DNA of 64,000 bases from assembly GCA_037179335.1 (NCBI GenBank), contig JAKZHN010000045.1, positions 124,001-188,000 on the forward strand, written 5' to 3'. Below the pieces are notes generated by a model. It made no database searches, had not been told where the DNA came from, and was given only the letters and a program-made list of their open reading frames with translations. This stretch comes from Cyclaneusma minus. Taxonomy: Eukaryota; Ascomycota; Leotiomycetes; Marthamycetales; Marthamycetaceae. The position numbers and the translations under genes are program-made. Numbering within the stretch: the stretch's first letter is position 1; every line of letters begins with the position of its first letter. Below, one piece after another: positions 24,601 to 34,494 of this stretch.

Positions 24601-25316
24601 AGAAACTCACCGTCCACCTTGCCAAACATATGGAGCATATTTCTCTGCCAATTCTCACCTTGGTCGAGCAAAAAGAGGTGGATCAGGACACCATCATTAG
24701 CCCTATCGATACTCATGCGCATCAAACACCTGGATCGGATGCTACGTGGGCTGCTCCGGAGCCTTTCCCAAACATGAGTGTCTCTCCCACGGTTGGTCCC
24801 GGTCCGTTCCCCACTTTTCCTGAGCCAAACATGTATTACGGCGCTACCGGGTCCCAACCAGCCATGGACGCTTTCCAGATATCTCCTATGCCTAACGCGA
24901 GCTACGAGAACGGCATTAGCTTTGGAGTGCCGACCACATACAACCAAATGTCCCACGACATGTCACAGCCACAATCCCGCGGCTTCTCGCCCATGGATGC
25001 TCAACAGCAATATGTATCTCCTCAAGTCCAAGTCCAGAACGATTTTGACTACTCGCCGCAACCAAACCATCATCAGCAGCCGATGGTAGCAGCCCAGACG
25101 ACTTTCACATCGATGCCTCCGTCAATGCCCACCTACCCGGCGCAGATGATTAATGGAGCTGGCGCCGATCCACAGTCGCAATTTAGCTACCAGCAAGCGA
25201 ACGCGGCAGCCTTCAACCCTCACCAAGGCTTCCCCAACGCCGGGATGGCTTACCATCAATCGAACATGCCAGACTATTCGCAGTTCCAGCAAAAGGATAG
25301 CAACTACCTACCTTAG
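21603..25316 (+). CDS. Large C2H2 zinc-finger transcription factor
   Basis: Single-exon gene of 1237 residues. The frame opens with a GTG at 21600, but the first ATG is at 21603 and is taken as start. About 850 N-terminal residues are Ser/Pro/Asn/Gln-rich and disordered, including basic-Ser patches (KKSDAKLKRSRTDKD) and an acidic run of Asp/Glu near residues 705-720. The zinc-finger block lies at about 858-1010: CQLCFKVKKF...H (its second His appears lost), CTYSNC...HENERH, CQVDDC...HLVREH, then after a Lys-rich linker CKFCGKGFTSWKKLTVHLAKH. The C-terminal 220 residues are again Gln/Pro/Met-rich and resemble an activation region. It is probably a nuclear DNA-binding regulator; the target genes cannot be inferred. 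Many shadow frames exist on the opposite strand. Confidence 0.9.
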   Translation: MSSTSTSTRPPTHEQQQYLPESVIDPAKLSNNYSGSNGYAAVSKEADPTTPPDSNLLSPYSTFQSFSTPAELTSDNGGYSDISDFEDEFFGVNFDVDLPNLANPGTFDNDIMSPQIGLGIPFQAEDKSFQPTSAAYPPSPVPTITANNANNSNNLSQSYHKPANTQTQLPLYQQSRAQNRHVYNQKMADFQSTPDFSSSSSGSVEGINPVVQSPRVTVSQWPNVPPPEPFSQRNRAQTMAIPTFSHQTAKAEPTSEFGGPSRTSTWAGSSVLLHPDEALPSTEFQRSGLDPERRRALGNFEMPSLKEQERMCQIEKKNSEINDWVSQAGGSSDDDDEPSRASHFSLAPPAIGNRQRAKSTGAVQHNPADNYPRFGDDQGYHFPQPQVNPRSRDPAEHNHLPALDGPETPRENSHKEGQLYFDPSATEIKPSDIAALSNPGRFADPPRYNRITDTQTQAPTANDAIADFYRTADTFSVLSRAATWGTRRKSEPSLADLEGGFLKRLTIGKNSEKKPTSLGLGRFATIVRKKSDAKLKRSRTDKDMAAPRSDVKSPPARQNSNSSLAPPPRTSSFGRSNSRSKTPSLNTSLGAMAASIAAVGGAGHVRSSSITAHMPLSPSTSPKTSSGPFETVKQTIKRARSRSELIRQGSQEKSESKPSALVGVWRGYGGPPVPSLSSPPLVEPEAATITAKHQEPEPTSHMDYDDRDVDADDDEEDYGDDTDLKMEYVKPTAPIIPNHNGFRDHILQLNPKLQQGYLVERIAHQQVVRYKNLLAHRVKHAQCVREGNCASGRHCISLGGSSTLLDAKGKARDPNSQDHALHVTVDGSDGDSTHGDGALLPDTFPPGVPMPPTQYLPAEFECQLCFKVKKFQKPSDWTKHVQEDVQPFTCTYSNCKESKSFKRKADWVRHENERHRHLEWWTCQVDDCTHKCYRKDNFLQHLVREHKLPEPKIKTKAAIKKAKGDEEQVWTKLERCHHFTSNQPKDEPCKFCGKGFTSWKKLTVHLAKHMEHISLPILTLVEQKEVDQDTIISPIDTHAHQTPGSDATWAAPEPFPNMSVSPTVGPGPFPTFPEPNMYYGATGSQPAMDAFQISPMPNASYENGISFGVPTTYNQMSHDMSQPQSRGFSPMDAQQQYVSPQVQVQNDFDYSPQPNHHQQPMVAAQTTFTSMPPSMPTYPAQMINGAGADPQSQFSYQQANAAAFNPHQGFPNAGMAYHQSNMPDYSQFQQKDSNYLP

Positions 25317-27184
25317 GTATACATGTATCGGCTCGCAATGGATTCTTGGCCTTCACTTGCCGCTTGATATATTGTCATTATCATCAATATTAGCGTCGGG
25401 GTTCGGGGAGTTTGGCTCTGGCGAGCTCTGCATGCTTCTCGTTCCATCGGAGCACATCTGTCCACACTCTGATCTATCTTCCCCATCTCGAAAAAAAAAA
25501 TAGAACATGTATATCGCTCAGGCGACCGGCTCGGAGTAGGAATTTCCCCGGATGGGAATACGCGTCTGTGATTTTTTGTTTTCAAATTTTCATTTGAACG
25601 GCCGGATGCTTTGTTTTGATGATTTCGCAATCTTTCCTGGCGAACTTTACGCCTCTGCTTCATCCGTTAGTGGCGATATTACGGAATTCTCGCGGCATAT
25701 ATAAGTGTGCAAATATGGGGTGGTGCTTTGAGCAAGTTTTTCCAAGTCTTTCTGGTTTGCTGCGGAGTGTGTGAGATTATAGAAAGAGAGATACCATGAA
25801 TCGAATGCTTGTACATCAAGCGAATCACTGAGATGTCTTTTCGTGAGATGAAAGTCGTTTTTCGGGAAACGGCTACGCTGTCGTAGCAGAATGGTGCTGC
25901 TGGCCGGTGAGAAGACTCTCGAGCCCTGAGATTTTTGTTGCTTTGTGAAGGACTCACTCGGGAAAGTATTCAACATCTGGTGAAAAATCCGTCACTCTAA
26001 CGCTCAGCTGTCACTTCCCTCTCCACTCCCCGCAGCAAGCATCACTCGGCTCGGAAGTAGACAACCCTCAGACTCCAGAACAAGCCATAACCGCACCTGC
26101 TTTACTCAAGAGCGCCGCCAACAATATGACAGCCAACCCCGCGATCAGAACGAGACCTACGACTACCTTGCCAACATCCGCGAGTATGCCATCGATCTAG
26201 GCCACACAATCTCTACGAAAGCTATCCTGCTCTCTACTGCCACCTTTCCCGCCGAGGCCCAGGCTGCGCTGACTACCTCTCTCTCTGCCAAAGCCCAGCC
26301 AAAGGCTTGCCCATGCCATTTCCCGCGCCAGCTTGGCCAGCAGCCACCTTTTCAACAGCAACGCAGCGGTACCGGTGAAGACTGCCTTGCCATTAGGTAT
26401 GCTTCTGCTCAAGGGCGTGGCATTAAGACCTGACTGCCCCAGGACAACGTCGTCCACATCGTCAACCCCAGCGTCCCCTACTACGCTTCCATAAACTTAC
26501 CCTCACGTCGACTATGCTCACCCATAGATAGACCCCAGCCTATCTGCTCCCTCCAGACCCTGTCGTAGTCCACGAGTACAATACTAACCAGCAGCGTGGT
26601 TGAGATTGAGCCGTCGGCCACGATGCTTCCGAATCGCATGAGCAATCCATCTGACTAGGCACATGAACGATACAGCTGACTGAACCAAGGAGGTCTCTGT
26701 ACTAGGTATGTGGACGGCCTTCGCATTTCAATTTCCCTACTTATAGATCAAGAAGATGAGTGAGAGCAGAAACGCATGACAGAGTCGAAGACAAGAAGCG
26801 CAGATTGGCCGAACAGCGAGTGCACAGATCATGAAATACAGCTTTCGGCTCGGAAGGACTGAGAATAACATACTTCCGTAACGTTTCTCTCAAACTGAGC
26901 GAGTTTTACCTTTGTAACCTTTGGCAGGGGTTGATATTGGCTGTTTGAACCGCGTAAATTGTAAAAGCAAAATGTCGAAGAGATTGTCATTGACAAATCA
27001 GAAGAGAGCAGGAGCTGCGAAAAGAATTTGGGAGCCAAAGTCTTACATGAAGTTACATCCTCTCACCCGCAAAGGCCAGTCTCCTTAGCCCTGGGCTTTT
27101 AAGCATCAGATGTCGGCAGGCCGTATTCGTCGGGAAAAAGTGGAGAATGGGAAGAAAGCGGAGGAAAACAAAATGAAAAATCTA
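25317..27184. other. Intergenic stretch with a possible decayed coding segment
   Basis: Mostly unremarkable. Between about 26080 and 26440 one plus-strand frame stays open without a start codon and reads like protein (TYDYLANIREYAIDLGHTIS, then STATFPAEAQAALTTS), followed by a GTATGC...CCCAG pair and a short open stretch DNVVHIVNPSVPYYASINL before a stop. No family was recognised, and the reading frame breaks soon on both sides. It may be a gene relic. Confidence 0.4.
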
Positions 27185-27271
27185 AGGCATGGCTGGGGAT
27201 CGAACCCAGGTTATCAGAAGACGATCTTTGGAGAATCAGAATCTGATGTGATACCACTACACTACCGCGCC
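27185..27271 (-). tRNA. tRNA-Gln (CUG) with a 16-nt intron
   Basis: On the minus strand the acceptor 5' half GGCGCGG begins at 27271 and the 3' half CCATGCC plus discriminator T ends at 27185. The D arm is GTG/CAC with loop TAGTGGTAT. The anticodon stem TCAGA/TCTGA encloses TT-CTG-A, a 16-nt intron placed after position 37 as usual for nuclear tRNA introns, and T. The T arm is CTGGG-TTCGATC-CCCAG. Anticodon CUG reads CAG (Gln). One acceptor pair is C-A mismatched and another G-U, so slight decay is possible, but all other stems are perfect. Confidence 0.8.
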
Positions 27272-27557
27272 GTTTGCTATTGTACAAACATACAATATTA
27301 GGGTCTTATAGAACAATGATGGTGCGGTCCAATCTTGCTCTATACACACGCCTTCCTTGTGTCACCGGAGCTCGCAGCTTGCCGTCGCGCCGCATATCAG
27401 ACCATAAAATTTCCCCAACGGCCACACGGTCCTCGAGCTCGGACTCTACAACCTCTAGGAGCTGTACTCGGTACATCAGCTTCCTCTCTCAGTCTCTTCC
27501 CTCGTCACCACCCTCTCCCTCCCTCGGGTCCATTCAATTGGCCCCTCCACCCTCACC

Positions 27558-28664
27558 ATGGCTCTCCTCTCCCTCCGCTCCCTCCTCCTCATCCTCCTCA
27601 CCCTCGCCCCAATCTTCTACGCCCTCGATCAGCGCCTCAACTCCTTCTACGTCTTCTCCGTCCCCCACTTGGCGGATCTAACCCAACGCGCCATCGCTGC
27701 ACACCCCGACAACACGAATGCAATCGTCTCGTACATTGTGGAAGAATTGGCTGGTGGGAAAGATGGCAGTGGGAAATCGCTGGGGGTGAATGGAACGGAT
27801 GTGCTGGGCACGGAGAGGTTTGTGAATTCGGAGGAGGAGTGGGTGTTTAATAATGCGGGAGGGGCGATGGGCGCTATGTGGATTTTACATGCTAGTGAGT
27901 TTGGTTTGCTATTTTGCTTTTTGGTTCATCGCAAGTCTGAGTTCTGACTTCTGCGATCCGATTCGCTCAAGAAGGGACTTGATAACTTGACACGAGGTAC
28001 TTGGTATCTGGTATTTGGTACTTTGAGGAGTTAGATCCGAAGCTCGACGAAAATGCGGAAGAACTGGACACTTGGGATTTGATGTTTCCCAATCAATCGA
28101 ACTTCTTGCATTCTGGACAGTAGGATGGAAAGATGCTAACGCGATCGCAAAACAGGCGTCACCGAATATCTCATCATCTTCGGCACCGCCATCGGCACCG
28201 AAGGCCACACCGGCCGCCACACCGCCGACGACTACTTCCACATCCTCACCGGCACGCAAATCGCCTACGCGCCCTGCCCACGCCTCGACAGCTTTGCCAA
28301 CTATTCCTCCCTCCCTTCTCTCGCCTCCACCAACTCCTCCTCCACCGATGCTGCATACACGAACCCCGACACCACCAACTGGGCCGCCTACTCGACCAAA
28401 ACCTCTCCGTCTTGCAAATCGCCTTATGAGAAAGAAGTATATGGACCGGGGAGTGTTCATCATTTGGTCAGGGGGCAGGCAAAGCAGTACAAGATGGAGA
28501 GTGGATGCTTTGCGCTTGAGTATGCGAGGGGGTGGATTCCGCCGATGCTGTTTTTTGGCTTTGCGGATGGACTGAGTAGTACGTTGGATTTGCAAACTTT
28601 ATGGCGCACCTCATATGTGACGGGGCGCGAGATGATTGGGAACTTGTTGAAGGGGAAGTTTTAA
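27558..28664 (+). CDS. ERG2: C-8 sterol isomerase (ERG2/sigma-1 receptor family) with an insertion
   Basis: Moves the sterol double bond from C8 to C7 in ergosterol synthesis in the endoplasmic reticulum. Exons 27558-27894 and 28156-28664 join in phase across a 261-bp intron to give 281 residues, longer than the usual 210-230. An N-terminal membrane anchor (LLILLTLAPIFYAL) is followed by the family blocks EEEWVFNNAGGAMGAMWILH, SVTEYLIIFGTAIGTEGHTG, RHTADDYFHIL and, after the insertion, EKEVYGPGSVHHL, GCFALEYARGWIPPMLFFGF and the C-terminal TGREMIGNLLKGKF. The extra segment, residues 153-202 (28275-28424), is Ser/Thr/Asn-rich with Cys at both ends and interrupts the conserved loop between the AY.P and EKEVY blocks. 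It contains no GT donor, so it is not a missed spliceosomal intron. A smaller Gly-rich expansion is at residues 66-86. Confidence 0.93.
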
Positions 28665-29554
28665 GTGGATTGTGAGGGTGCTGGGGTGAGGGATTGTGTA
28701 TAGGGAGTAGGAGGAGGGGAGTATGACCAAAAACGGAGATACGAAATCAGGAAAGGAAGAATCAGGTGCTCGTAGAGGTACCCTGCACAGTGTATATATG
28801 ACCTGGGCCGGCTGATGGAGCTGCTGGTTGTGTGATAGAAGAGACTTAATAATAAGGTACCTAACTAATATATAAGAGAGTCAAAGCACCTGATTCCTCG
28901 TCATGTCACTACTATACGCTAAGCTGGAGAGTGGATTAATGCTAGTAGGATGACATAGATATGCGACCAGTCACCTACACGCTCACTCGACAAGCAGAGC
29001 TGATCGTGCAATAGGACTTGAAGCACACTGTGTGTGTTGAACCTGTCCTCCCCCTATGTAGCATTGTATAAGTTAACTTGTAAGCTCTGTGAATAAAAAG
29101 TTGTTCCGTTGTTGTACGATATAACATTAACGGTCAATAACTAGCAGGAAAATAGGCGGAATAGCAACCATTACAGCCCCTGGTTGAAAAGTCGAGGAAC
29201 ATGAATACGACGATAATTTCTGCATGTTCACTTTTTCTTTTTCTCCTTACCTAGGTATCTACAGGCCCCTTGACTCTCTGCTTTGAGTTGCCTGTTCCTG
29301 CAACCTGCAAGGCTGCAACTCACAACCCGCAACCGCAAGCCAAAACCAACCGCAACCCCTTTCCACCATCCCATTTCTCTTAGCTAGTTCTTCCACAGAC
29401 TAGAAAAGATGGCTCCGCTTCCTCCGGCCCTTTCCGCCTTGCCGCTCTCCTCTTCCACCCACCCCCCTTCCACCCACCCCTCTCCGCCCCGCTCCTGAGC
29501 TGCTCCCTCTCTTCCCCTCCGCGCCACCTCTGTCTTCTCCACTCACCCCCTCGT
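28665..29554. other. Intergenic region, no gene seen
   Basis: The 3' region of ERG2 and AT-rich sequence with short chance frames. A CCAACCGCAACCC-type pyrimidine/purine-biased stretch lies near 29290-29500. Nothing else is recognised. Confidence 0.45.
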
Positions 29555-29840
29555 TCCTCATCTTCCCAGTCCAGTTCAGAAGACACCTAACTCGGTCGTA
29601 ACTTACCTTCGTCAAGACCTCAATGTCGGCAACACAGCTCTCCTCCGAACAGACTGAATAATCTCTTTCGAGCACATGCCGACGGTTTCCAAGCATAGGG
29701 TAAGACCTGCTCATTGAACTTTCGTTGCCAGTTAGCTTCATCGCCTGGAACCGGAGTTCGAGTCGGCCGGACCATTTTTTCTTCTTCTCTGTAAACATGT
29801 CCATGGCGAATGTGAGGAGGTCTATTGAGGGCCAAAAAAG
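29555..29840 (-). pseudogene. Decayed RhoGEF (DH-domain) gene fragment, inverted
   Basis: The minus strand here aligns by eye with the intact RhoGEF gene at about 35520-35820. The clearest match is NRRHVLERD...SEESCVADIEVLTK against KRRHVLEE...SEESYVADIKFLTN, followed by the same GTAAGT donor and a shared intron stretch including GTCTTCTGAAC. Upstream, weaker similarity (PVPGDEANWQ against SVSEDEASER) is spread over more than one frame, showing frameshifts. No start, no rest of the DH domain and no PH domain are present. Because intron sequence is shared, this is a DNA-level duplication, not a processed copy. It could derive from another RhoGEF paralogue elsewhere in the genome. Confidence 0.7.
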
Positions 29841-30253
29841 AAATCCTCCACTGGCGAAGAGCTCGTAGTCGTTCCGATTGCCGAGTAAGTTGAGCAAGTT
29901 TCGTCTTCGCTTTCCGGCATCCTTGGACCCCCAAGGTGCATTGGGGAATCCCAACATCTGGGGATAGAAATGGCTCCAGAGTGTTCTTTTGCTGCTTGGG
30001 TATCAATAAGTGTCAAATTCTTCTCTCAATTCCCAGTGATCTAAAGAAAGTCGCCCCTTGCGCCCTCGCACCCATAGAGTCCTTGTCTCTCCGAATGAAT
30101 CCCAGGCCGCAAATGCAACATTCGTGTATTCCCCCCTATTTCCCCTCCGTCCTAACGCCCGGAAAGAAAACCGCAATCCCATCTCCCATACCATCTTGCG
30201 CAGCACAGCGCCAGCATGAGATGAGACCTCCCTTATGCCTCCCACCTCCCAGC

Positions 30254-31168
30254 TCAAAGCGGCAAAACATGGCACCCCAACATCCCTCTCCCTCCCCATC
30301 CATTCCTAGGCGTTAACCTCAGTGTCAATTCCTGCCTCTCCCCACCATCTGTTGATCTCGACACCTTGACAACAACCGCCCTCCCCTCATTCCCCTGCAC
30401 ACACTCCGCAACCCTCTTCAAGCCTTCGTGATTACCCGCATTCACGTAGCCAAAATTGCGGATTTCGTCGCCGGCTTTGAGACCGGCGTCGGAGGCGGGA
30501 CTGCCTGCTGCTACGCTGTTGACTTTGGCGAAGGGGGGTGAGAGAGGGGTTTGCGGGGCGGGGGCGGAATGCGAGGTGCCGTTCGAAGTGCCGTTTGAAG
30601 TGAGAGTGGATGGGGAGGGAGATGAGGTGTCGGCGGAAGAGAGGGAGGCGAAGTGCGCGTGGATGTGTTTTTCGATGACGGACATGAGGGTTTTGTAGTC
30701 GTTACGGAGGTGGATTATGCGTGCTCGTGTTGTTCTTACTACATTTCCCTAGTGTCAGCATTTCAGTGTTTTACCCAGTATCCATCATCGACGCTTTCCC
30801 TCTCTTCCTTCCCTTCCTCCAACTCTGCCGCCTTCCCTCCATCTCAAGAAGCAAAGCGGCCATCCACCCCATTCCCCACCCGCACCATCAAAGGAATTCC
30901 AAAACATACTCTGAGCAATATCCAGATCCGCTCTCGGAAATCCGTCCGGCGTCAACAGCCTTGTATTCATATCCACCCCATGGCTCTCCAGCACACCACC
31001 GAGAGCTCTCAGCTCAGCTTCCAGATTATCTTTCTTGGTTTGCAATTCGGGTAGTGTGAGGCCTTGTGTCGAATCGCCGTTTGTGCTGTGGTAGGCAGTC
31101 GTGGGGCCCGAGGGGACGGTGGGAGCGTGCAGGTTCTCCATCATGCTGCTGCCGAGGGGTAGGCCCAT
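30254..31168 (-). CDS. NAS2: 26S proteasome assembly chaperone, PSMD9/p27/Nas2-type PDZ protein
   Basis: Chaperone that binds the Rpt5 tail during assembly of the proteasome regulatory particle base. Exons 31168-30910 and 30738-30254 join in phase across a 171-bp intron (GTATGT...GTAG) to 247 residues. The N-terminal helical part contains LPELQTKKDNLEAELRALGG and, across the junction, RADLDIAQ-IRTTRARIIHLRNDYK, the typical Nas2 N-domain. A Ser/Thr/Asn linker precedes the PDZ domain, with AKVNSVAAGSPASDAGLKAG and DEIRNFGYVNAGNH, ending in the family C-terminus WGGRGMLGCHVLPL. Start chosen at the first ATG of the exon; a second ATG nine codons on is possible. Confidence 0.92.
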
Positions 31169-31920
31169 GGTTTCGCTGAAGGAAATGGTGAGGCGAGGTG
31201 CGGTGGCGAGGTTGAGATGTAATGTCGTGGTTATTCGGGAGGTAAGGAAGCTCGGCTTGGGGATGCAGCTTGCTTTGGTGGTTGTTTGAAGCTTTCAAGC
31301 TCCAGCTCCACATAGCTCCAGCTTCAGGCTGAGGCCCGGTGGCGGGGTATTCTTGGGGCCTTAGGCACCAGAGACACTACATATGTCCAGTAGGTAAATT
31401 CAACGAATAAACGAATATATATAGACTTCTAATCTGTATCCGTGTGATAAAACCGATGTGAGCAAGGAATGTAGTCTTGGCCAACGGCTTTCTATAATTT
31501 CGATGTTACAGCACCCGTCCCTTGGTCACAGGCTTTCAACTGCTTAATCCTCCCATCTTCTTTCACTGAGTCACTGAGAATCATCGTCATGGCCTGGAAA
31601 GACCACCGGAAGTTGAGAGATAGCCTCCTTTCGTCGTCTAGCTGAGCTACGTAGACTATGTGTGCGTGCTTCGAAATCGCCGAAAAAAAAAGGTCTGGCA
31701 GCAAGAAGGATCTTCTAAACGCTCATGTAGAAAACACTGTTCCTATCCCTTTCCCTGCGCTACCAGGCAAGGCCTCCCCCATCTGTGGCATATTCATGTG
31801 ATGCCACAGCCTGTCGTGGTATCCCGCTGCCCGCTGAAGAAGTGCTTTTGAGCCGATGTGTAAAGGTCATGGGGTCGTGAAAAACTCGAGAATGTCGTGT
31901 TGAATCCACCATTGCCCAAC

Positions 31921-32888
31921 CTACAGATCAGCGTCATCCTCATCGGGAAGAGGCATCTGGGCCGCGTCCTGCATCTCCTTGGTGTATTGGTCGAGCAGAG
32001 CCTGATCGACGGTGGCAGTGGGGGGTGCAAGGGCGGGGGCGGCGACGAATTCCTGGATTTTTATTAGCACAGCACATGCAGACACAAACTGAGAGAATCA
32101 TACCAAGCTGGGGTTGCCAACAAGCTTGCGGGCCAACCAGAGGAAAGGCTTCTCAAAGTTGTAGTTGGACTTTGCGGAGATATCGTAGTACTGGAGGTTC
32201 TTCTTGCGGTGGAAGGTGATGGTCTTCGCCTTGACTTTGCGCTCCTTCACGTCGACCTTGTTACCGGTGAGGACGATGGGGATGTTCTCGCAGACACGGA
32301 CAAGATCACCTGTATTTGGAATTAGTGTGGGTAGCAAAAGGCGGTTGGATCGGTTTCGACGTACGATGCCAGTTGGGAACGTTCTTGTAGGTGATACGCG
32401 AGGTGACGTCGAACATGATGATACCGCAATGTCCGTTGATGTAGTATCCATCGCGGAGACCACCGAACTTCTCCTGTCCAGCGGTATCCCAGACATCGAA
32501 CTGGATGTTGCCCAAGTTCTATCATCGTGTTAGCCGTGGTTGACGAGAAAGGTCGGTATTTGTAGGATCGCGGGGTACGTACGGTGGAGAAACCGAGAGG
32601 GTGGACTTCGACACCGAGGGTGGCAATGTACTTCTTCTCGAACTCACCAGTCAAGTGGCGCTTGACGAAGGTGGTCTGCAGCAAAATCTGTTAGCCTTGG
32701 CTCCATACTGAGGTCGTTGTCGATGAGGGGCAGTGTGAACATGGTTGACCGTAAACAGCCGGCGCAAAGTTGACAGGCCACGGTGCAGGCATGGAGGGCA
32801 CGATATGACTGACCTTTCCGGTTCCTCCATCGCCAACAAGGACCAACTTGAAGGTAGGGATGGCGGATGCCGAGGAAGCTTCAGCCAT
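31921..32888 (-). CDS. GSP1: Ran GTPase (GTP-binding nuclear protein)
   Basis: Small GTPase driving nuclear import and export through importins, exportins and RCC1. Five exons, 32888-32814, 32675-32583, 32518-32365, 32309-32104 and 32052-31921, all join in phase to 219 residues, as expected for Ran (about 216). Motifs: P-loop GDGGTGKTT split by intron 1, switch I KKYIATLGVEVHPL, G3 DTAGQEKFGG with the catalytic Gln, G4 GNKVDVKE, G5 SAKSNYNFEKPFLWLARK, and the acidic tail DEDDADL that marks Ran. Dense introns in the first half are typical of highly expressed conserved fungal genes. The upstream region to about 33060 probably holds the 5' leader, with a likely leader intron, but this was not resolved. 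Confidence 0.97.
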
Positions 32889-34494
32889 GGTTGACTGTGG
32901 TTTCGGAGTCGTGTGAGAAGGAGTAAACAAGGTGGTCTGGAGAGGAGCTGGCAGATCTGGTCAGTGAAATAGCTCTGGTGGAAGACGAGGATGCGAAGAG
33001 GGGAGCCAGGCGGAGAGTGGAGTGCGGCTCGAAATCGTACCTGGTCTGGTGGTTGGCAGCTGTAGACGTGGGCTCAGTTGATTTGTGTTGAAGCAGGTCG
33101 CAGGGCGGTGATAATCCTAGCGGCGCCTAACGAAAAACTGGAAGGCTACGTCACGTGCGCCCGGGCTTTGCGCTTGCTGTTTGTTGCCTTGCGAAACGGC
33201 GCCTTTATGCCAAGACTTATTAGTCAGCAGCAGCTACCTCACCATGCCTGGTCACCTGGGATCGTCTTTCGCCTCGAAGCCCGGGCATGACAGAAAATGG
33301 TAATTATAATGTGTATTGCAGTTACTGCCAATAATTTGGATCACCCTGAATTTTTCGGCATTTTCTAGAGAATGCCGGAGTTTTTTTCTGAATTATTGGA
33401 CACGGTGCAAATGATTGGGAACGATTGAAGTCACTAATCAACACTCCAGAGCTCCAGCCACAAGCCACATCTTCTGAGGCTCGACCCTTCTTCTCCTCTA
33501 CAACACTCCAGAGCTCCACAAGCCACATCTTCTGAGGCTCGACCCTTCTTCTCCTCTACAACCACTCCTCCGCTCATCTCAGACCCAGCGTTTCAGGTCA
33601 CCACGCCATACTTATTCGCACGCGGTGACACAAAACCGCAATACCGCAACGAACTCTGGTCATCGGATGCGGAAGCTTGACCGACTGCTTCCTCTCCTGC
33701 TGGCAGCTTCCAGATGACGTCGAGCTGGAGCATGTTGACATTGCAGCGTTGCAGCTCGGCAGTTCTTCACAGGCAGCTTTGTTTCGACAACACCGAGCCG
33801 TGCATCGAAGATCGCCTCGTCGAGTCTGCTTTGGGCGGCCGGCGGGCAACAAGCTTTCTTTAGACGTGGCCGCCATCGTCGTTGACAGAGCACAGAGCCT
33901 CTCATCTTCTCCAGGAAAGAGTTTCAGGAAAGAGTTAGAGAAGGTTCGCCGCTCGTAAAACTTGATTTCCACTCGTCCTTTCTGCTCTAGCTGCCCGTCT
34001 TAATGCACCAAATATGTATGTCGTTATCGGTCGTCCCCTCCCCGCGGCTTCAGAGCGAAGCCGTCGCTGTGTTTATCTCCCCAAGCACGAGTTACCCCAC
34101 ATTCCTTTCGCCAGCATGTCTCCTCCGATTCTCAATTACGGGAAGGCAATTTTACGCCGTGTTACATCCACTTCTTGCCCCAAAGCTGTCAAGGCCCAAA
34201 CCGAACGGATGCGCGGCCAACCCCTCTCGTTGCCGACTAAACAATCAAAATAAAGTGACTACTGTAGGTCCGCGGCCTGGCGACCCATCTACAAGTATCC
34301 TCCTGTTGCTACACCTCACCTTGTGCGCGTAACTTCGGTGGAACTCGACGCGCTGCTTCATTGTTTCTCCCTGCCTTATCCTCGCCGAGCTGCAAGCTTC
34401 TTGCTGGCAATGTTGAACTTCAATTCTCTTAGCTCTTGCTTATTCCAATGACGTTGCCACTATCTTCCATCCGGTGTGCCCAATAGCAACTGCT
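32889..34494. other. Divergent intergenic region between Ran and RhoGEF
   Basis: Presumed promoters of the two divergent genes. A tandem duplication lies at 33440-33561. Pyrimidine-rich stretches (TCCCC, CTTCTTCTCC) are frequent towards the RhoGEF side. The open frames seen here have no recognisable motifs. Confidence 0.5.
33440..33561 (+). repeat. Tandem duplication of about 62 bp
   Basis: Two adjacent copies of a unit that runs from AACACTCCAGAGCTCCA through CACATCTTCTGAGGCTCG to TTCTTCTCCTCTACA. They are identical apart from a four-base GCCA insertion in the first copy, indicating a recent event. Confidence 0.9.

Noticed and set aside
28275..28424. Treating the ERG2 insertion as an intron
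   Set aside because: No GT donor occurs in or at the edge of the segment and the frame stays open.
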